Assembly: GCA_027488865.1 (NCBI GenBank) | Contig: JAIYAU010000026.1 | Coordinates: 124,001-188,000, forward strand | From: Cytophagaceae bacterium | GTDB taxonomy: Bacteria; Bacteroidota; Bacteroidia; Cytophagales; UBA9547 | Direction of reading: 5' to 3' | Length of the DNA: 64,000 nt | Shown here: positions 61,661 to 64,000 of the stretch, piece by piece | Position numbering within the stretch: position 1 is the first letter of the stretch | Layout of the letters: each line of letters starts with the position of its first letter | The notes under the pieces: generated by a model | Told to the model about the DNA's origin: nothing | Database searches by the model: none | Seen by the model: only the letters and a program-made list of their open reading frames with translations | Program-made: the position numbers and the translations under genes

Positions 61661-61727
61661 AGGATTATGTAATCAATATTGATGGTCTAATTTAAGGAAA
61701 ATTATGTCAATTGGTGTATTTAATTAT

Positions 61728-63080
61728 TTATTTTTGAGGTCTCTCAAATGCACCAATATCGGGCTTAACTCTGTTTATCCCATTAAGAGCTAGTGAATCA
61801 GAAATTCCAATTACTGCAAATGCAGAATCCACGGCTGGGCTTAGGGTGTCTGGAGTAAAATCGTAGTTAAAAATATTCTTAAATTTCATATAGTTTCTGT
61901 TGATGCTTATTTTATTACCTCCCACTTTTAAAGAATTATTAGAAGAACGAATAACATTATTTGCATAAGAAACTACCTTATTTATAGTTGTGATTTCATA
62001 TTCTTCTTGGGAGTTGCCCCAAACTATATTATTATAAAACTTCAAGTTTAAGGGCTGTACGTTTTGCTCAAAAACTATGCTTGGGAATAGCCTAAAATAG
62101 TCAAGACCATAATTCGTAAAAGTACAATGTATAAATGTTTGATGTCCTCCAGATCTGCTATTCACCACATAATTCGCACAATTTGTAAACAATGAATTGG
62201 TAACTAAAACATCCGCTTGATCAAGCACCAAAGCAGCATCACTCATGTTTTTTATAAAACAATGAGACATTTGTAATTCTGAAATAGTATCTTGATCGTT
62301 TTGTGTTGACACTGAGACGCCCGTTTCAGCATTAGAAATATTAACCCAAGAAAGTAAATTTGATTTACTAGATGGAGAAAATACAATTCCAGACCATTGA
62401 TTTGCCACATTTTCATAAATTGGTTCAGTTCTGTAACCTCTTAGTTCTACCTTGTTATTAACACTACCTTGGGCCAATAGTTGACCATTTACATACAAGC
62501 CGGCATTGTCACTAAAATACACTTTAGTACCAGCGTCAATCTTTAATACACAACCGCTATCAACCTTTATCATTCCCAACACCACATGGGGCTTATTATT
62601 TGACCAGGTTTCATCACAAATTTTTGTATCTCTATGAAAAACAGCATCTTGCCCATAGGCTATAAGTTTTATTTGTTGTTTGTTGCCATTGGTAATAAAT
62701 GTTATTGAGTCTTGCACCAAAAATGGTACTGATTTATCTTGTGGATCTATGGTCACTTTTACCAACACAAGAAGGCTGTCGTCACCTAGGAGTTCAGCAT
62801 TCGGTTTTTCATTAATATTTAGGCCATTTACATAAACCAAAAACTGCGACTGAGGAGAAGAAAGACTAATTTGAGAGATATTAACAGCATTTCTACTGGT
62901 ATTATAGACCTTAGCTCTAATCGTGATGCTTTTAACCGTTGTAAACAATGTATCGAACCAAATAGTATCAGCCGAAAAACGAAGTTTAATATTAGCATCA
63001 GTGCTGAAAACCTCATTTTTAGGCTTACAATAGACCAAGAGTAAAGTCAAAATTGTAACAATAAAAAATTTTATTTTCAT
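61728..63080 (-). CDS. Right-handed beta-helix lipoprotein
   Basis: 450 residues from ATG 63080, which gives a lipoprotein signal with Cys18 (LLLVYC). The frame is open to 63266, but that extension overlaps the divergent ridA gene and is not signal-like. Ig-like N-terminal part (to about 170), then a parallel beta-helix with repeats such as NKVELRGYRTEP, ISELQMSHCFIKNMSDAALV and NLKFYNNIVWGN. It ends IGAFERPQK, a common ending of such proteins in this phylum. Function unknown; it probably sits on the outer membrane. Confidence 0.8.
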   Translation of the reverse strand: MKIKFFIVTILTLLLVYCKPKNEVFSTDANIKLRFSADTIWFDTLFTTVKSITIRAKVYNTSRNAVNISQISLSSPQSQFLVYVNGLNINEKPNAELLGDDSLLVLVKVTIDPQDKSVPFLVQDSITFITNGNKQQIKLIAYGQDAVFHRDTKICDETWSNNKPHVVLGMIKVDSGCVLKIDAGTKVYFSDNAGLYVNGQLLAQGSVNNKVELRGYRTEPIYENVANQWSGIVFSPSSKSNLLSWVNISNAETGVSVSTQNDQDTISELQMSHCFIKNMSDAALVLDQADVLVTNSLFTNCANYVVNSRSGGHQTFIHCTFTNYGLDYFRLFPSIVFEQNVQPLNLKFYNNIVWGNSQEEYEITTINKVVSYANNVIRSSNNSLKVGGNKISINRNYMKFKNIFNYDFTPDTLSPAVDSAFAVIGISDSLALNGINRVKPDIGAFERPQK

Positions 63081-63149
63081 CGAATATGGTAATGACAATG
63101 TTTTAACGCAAATTAGCATTTGTTTATTGTATAGTAATATTTTGTAAAA

Positions 63150-63530
63150 ATGATGAAAGAAATAGTGAATAGCAAAAATGCACCTGCACCCATAGGGCCT
63201 TATAGCCAAGCAGTGAAGGCTGGAAATATTCTTTACGTGTCTGGCCAAATATGCATTGACCCACAAACAGGTGAACTAGTGTTGTCGGATATAGTTGAAG
63301 AAACGAATCGTGTTATGCAAAATTTGAAGGCCATATTGGAAGAGGCAGGAACTTCTTTTGACAAAGTATTAAAAACCACCATTTTTGTAAAAGACCTTAA
63401 CAACTTCTCTACAATTAACGGTGTGTATGCAGAGTATTTTACCACATCTGCTCCGGCTAGAGAAACGGTGGAAGTTGCACGTTTGCCAAAAGATGTAAAT
63501 GTGGAAATCTCCTGTATTGCCTTGCTTTAA
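63150..63530 (+). CDS. ridA: RidA family enamine/imine deaminase
   Basis: 126 residues, the family size. It has GPYSQAVKAGNILYVSGQI at the start, the catalytic Arg in APARETVEVARLP (near 106), and VEISCIAL at the end. RidA hydrolyses reactive enamines such as 2-aminoacrylate, which arise from PLP enzymes like IlvA. The ilvA gene of this window is 32 kb away. It is followed 41 bases later by a MoxR-type gene on the same strand and is divergent from the beta-helix lipoprotein. Confidence 0.95.
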   Translation: MMKEIVNSKNAPAPIGPYSQAVKAGNILYVSGQICIDPQTGELVLSDIVEETNRVMQNLKAILEEAGTSFDKVLKTTIFVKDLNNFSTINGVYAEYFTTSAPARETVEVARLPKDVNVEISCIALL

Positions 63531-63571
63531 TAATTATTAAGAATCATATTTGAATAAATAGATAAATAGTC

Positions 63572-64000
63572 ATGTCTCATCAAGTTCAGGTTACGTCACT
63601 CATAGATAACATAGAAAAGGTAATAAAAGGTAAACGCCAATGTATTCAATATGTGGTAACCACCTTATTGGCAAAAGGCCATATTTTGTTAGAAGATAAT
63701 CCTGGAGCGGGTAAAACAGTTTTGGCAAAAACACTAGCCTTATCTATATCTAACAACGACTTGGTTTCGGAGCACCATCACTTGCTTTTTAAAAGGGTTC
63801 AGTTTACGCCAGATTTGTTACCAATGGATTTGCTCGGCAGTCATATTTTTGATGACAATAAAAAGGATTTTGTTTTCAAAAAAGGCCCTTTATTTACAAA
63901 TATCTTGTTGGCTGATGAAATTAACCGAGCTTCACCAAAAGTTCAGTCTGCCTTGTTGGAATGTATGGCTGAAAATCAAATTTCGATAGGAGACCATACC
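63572..64000 (+). CDS. MoxR family AAA ATPase (5' part)
   Basis: Starts with ATG at 63572 and runs off the end; 143 codons are visible. Walker A is DNPGAGKT near 42-49 and Walker B with sensor is ILLADEINRASPKVQSALLE. The pattern FTPDLLPMDLLGSHIF is typical of MoxR. These ATPases act as chaperones that load metals or fold partner proteins, often with a downstream DUF58 or VWA gene, not visible here. It follows ridA by 41 bases. Confidence 0.92.
   Translation, partial: MSHQVQVTSLIDNIEKVIKGKRQCIQYVVTTLLAKGHILLEDNPGAGKTVLAKTLALSISNNDLVSEHHHLLFKRVQFTPDLLPMDLLGSHIFDDNKKDFVFKKGPLFTNILLADEINRASPKVQSALLECMAENQISIGDHT

Noticed and set aside
63081-63266. Long N-terminal extension of the beta-helix lipoprotein
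   Set aside because: It overlaps the divergent ridA gene and lacks a signal. ATG 63080 gives a lipobox.

Overview
The window looks like a chromosome piece of an AT-rich member of the Bacteroidota. The evidence is: type IX secretion genes (PorU and PorV), many exported proteins ending in type A or type B T9SS sorting domains, two TonB-dependent receptors with N-terminal carboxypeptidase-like domains, a PorP/SprF protein, WG-repeat and M43 protease families, and promoters of the phylum-specific form TTTG-N19-TAnnTTTG. Class and genus cannot be fixed from the sequence. No prophage, CRISPR array or rRNA is seen. There is one tRNA-Arg and one degraded REP/RAYT-type element.

Layout. 1-5.9 kb: tail of a T9SS-sorted protein, a LOG nucleosidase, an ECF sigma factor with a tiny partner, a PPK2 kinase and a flippase. 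5.9-9.9 kb: a tight minus-strand operon (M43 protease, glycosyltransferase, NlpC/P60 peptidase, phosphoribosyltransferase). 10-13 kb: unrecognised exported proteins. 12.7-16 kb: a TonB receptor, HupE/UreJ-like and DUF6702-like set, probably for metal uptake. 16.1-28.6 kb: a phosphorus-acquisition region with a secreted purple-acid-type phosphatase, a surface beta-helix protein, a TonB receptor, phosphonatase, and a divergent operon of transporter, FAD oxidoreductase and PhnZ-like oxygenase. 28.7-30.3 kb: a 21-bp tandem repeat, an inverted REP pair around a frameshifted transposase, and 0.7 kb without genes. 30.3-34 kb: ilvA, hisF, apt. 34-39 kb: WG-repeat protein, membrane protein and CPBP protease. 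39-46 kb: an ECF sigma / anti-sigma / type B cargo operon divergent from a SprF-like gene, then a mosaic LRR surface gene with a stranded old C-terminus behind it and a broken SprF copy beyond it. 46-64 kb: housekeeping genes (AhpC/AhpD, FKBPs, NrnA, Ndk, PurS, PssA, RidA, MoxR) and the core T9SS genes porU-porV.

How the genes may work together. The 16-28.6 kb region can be read as a path from the cell surface (phosphatase, beta-helix protein and receptor) to cytoplasmic breakdown of aminophosphonates, with phosphonatase-type and PhnZ-type enzymes present together. The 39-43 kb region couples a sigma factor to an anti-sigma factor whose outer half looks like T9SS cargo, together with a real cargo protein and a SprF-type outer membrane protein. 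It could report on or control type B secretion. These two regions, and the gene-remodelling scar at 43-46 kb, are the most interesting parts of the window.
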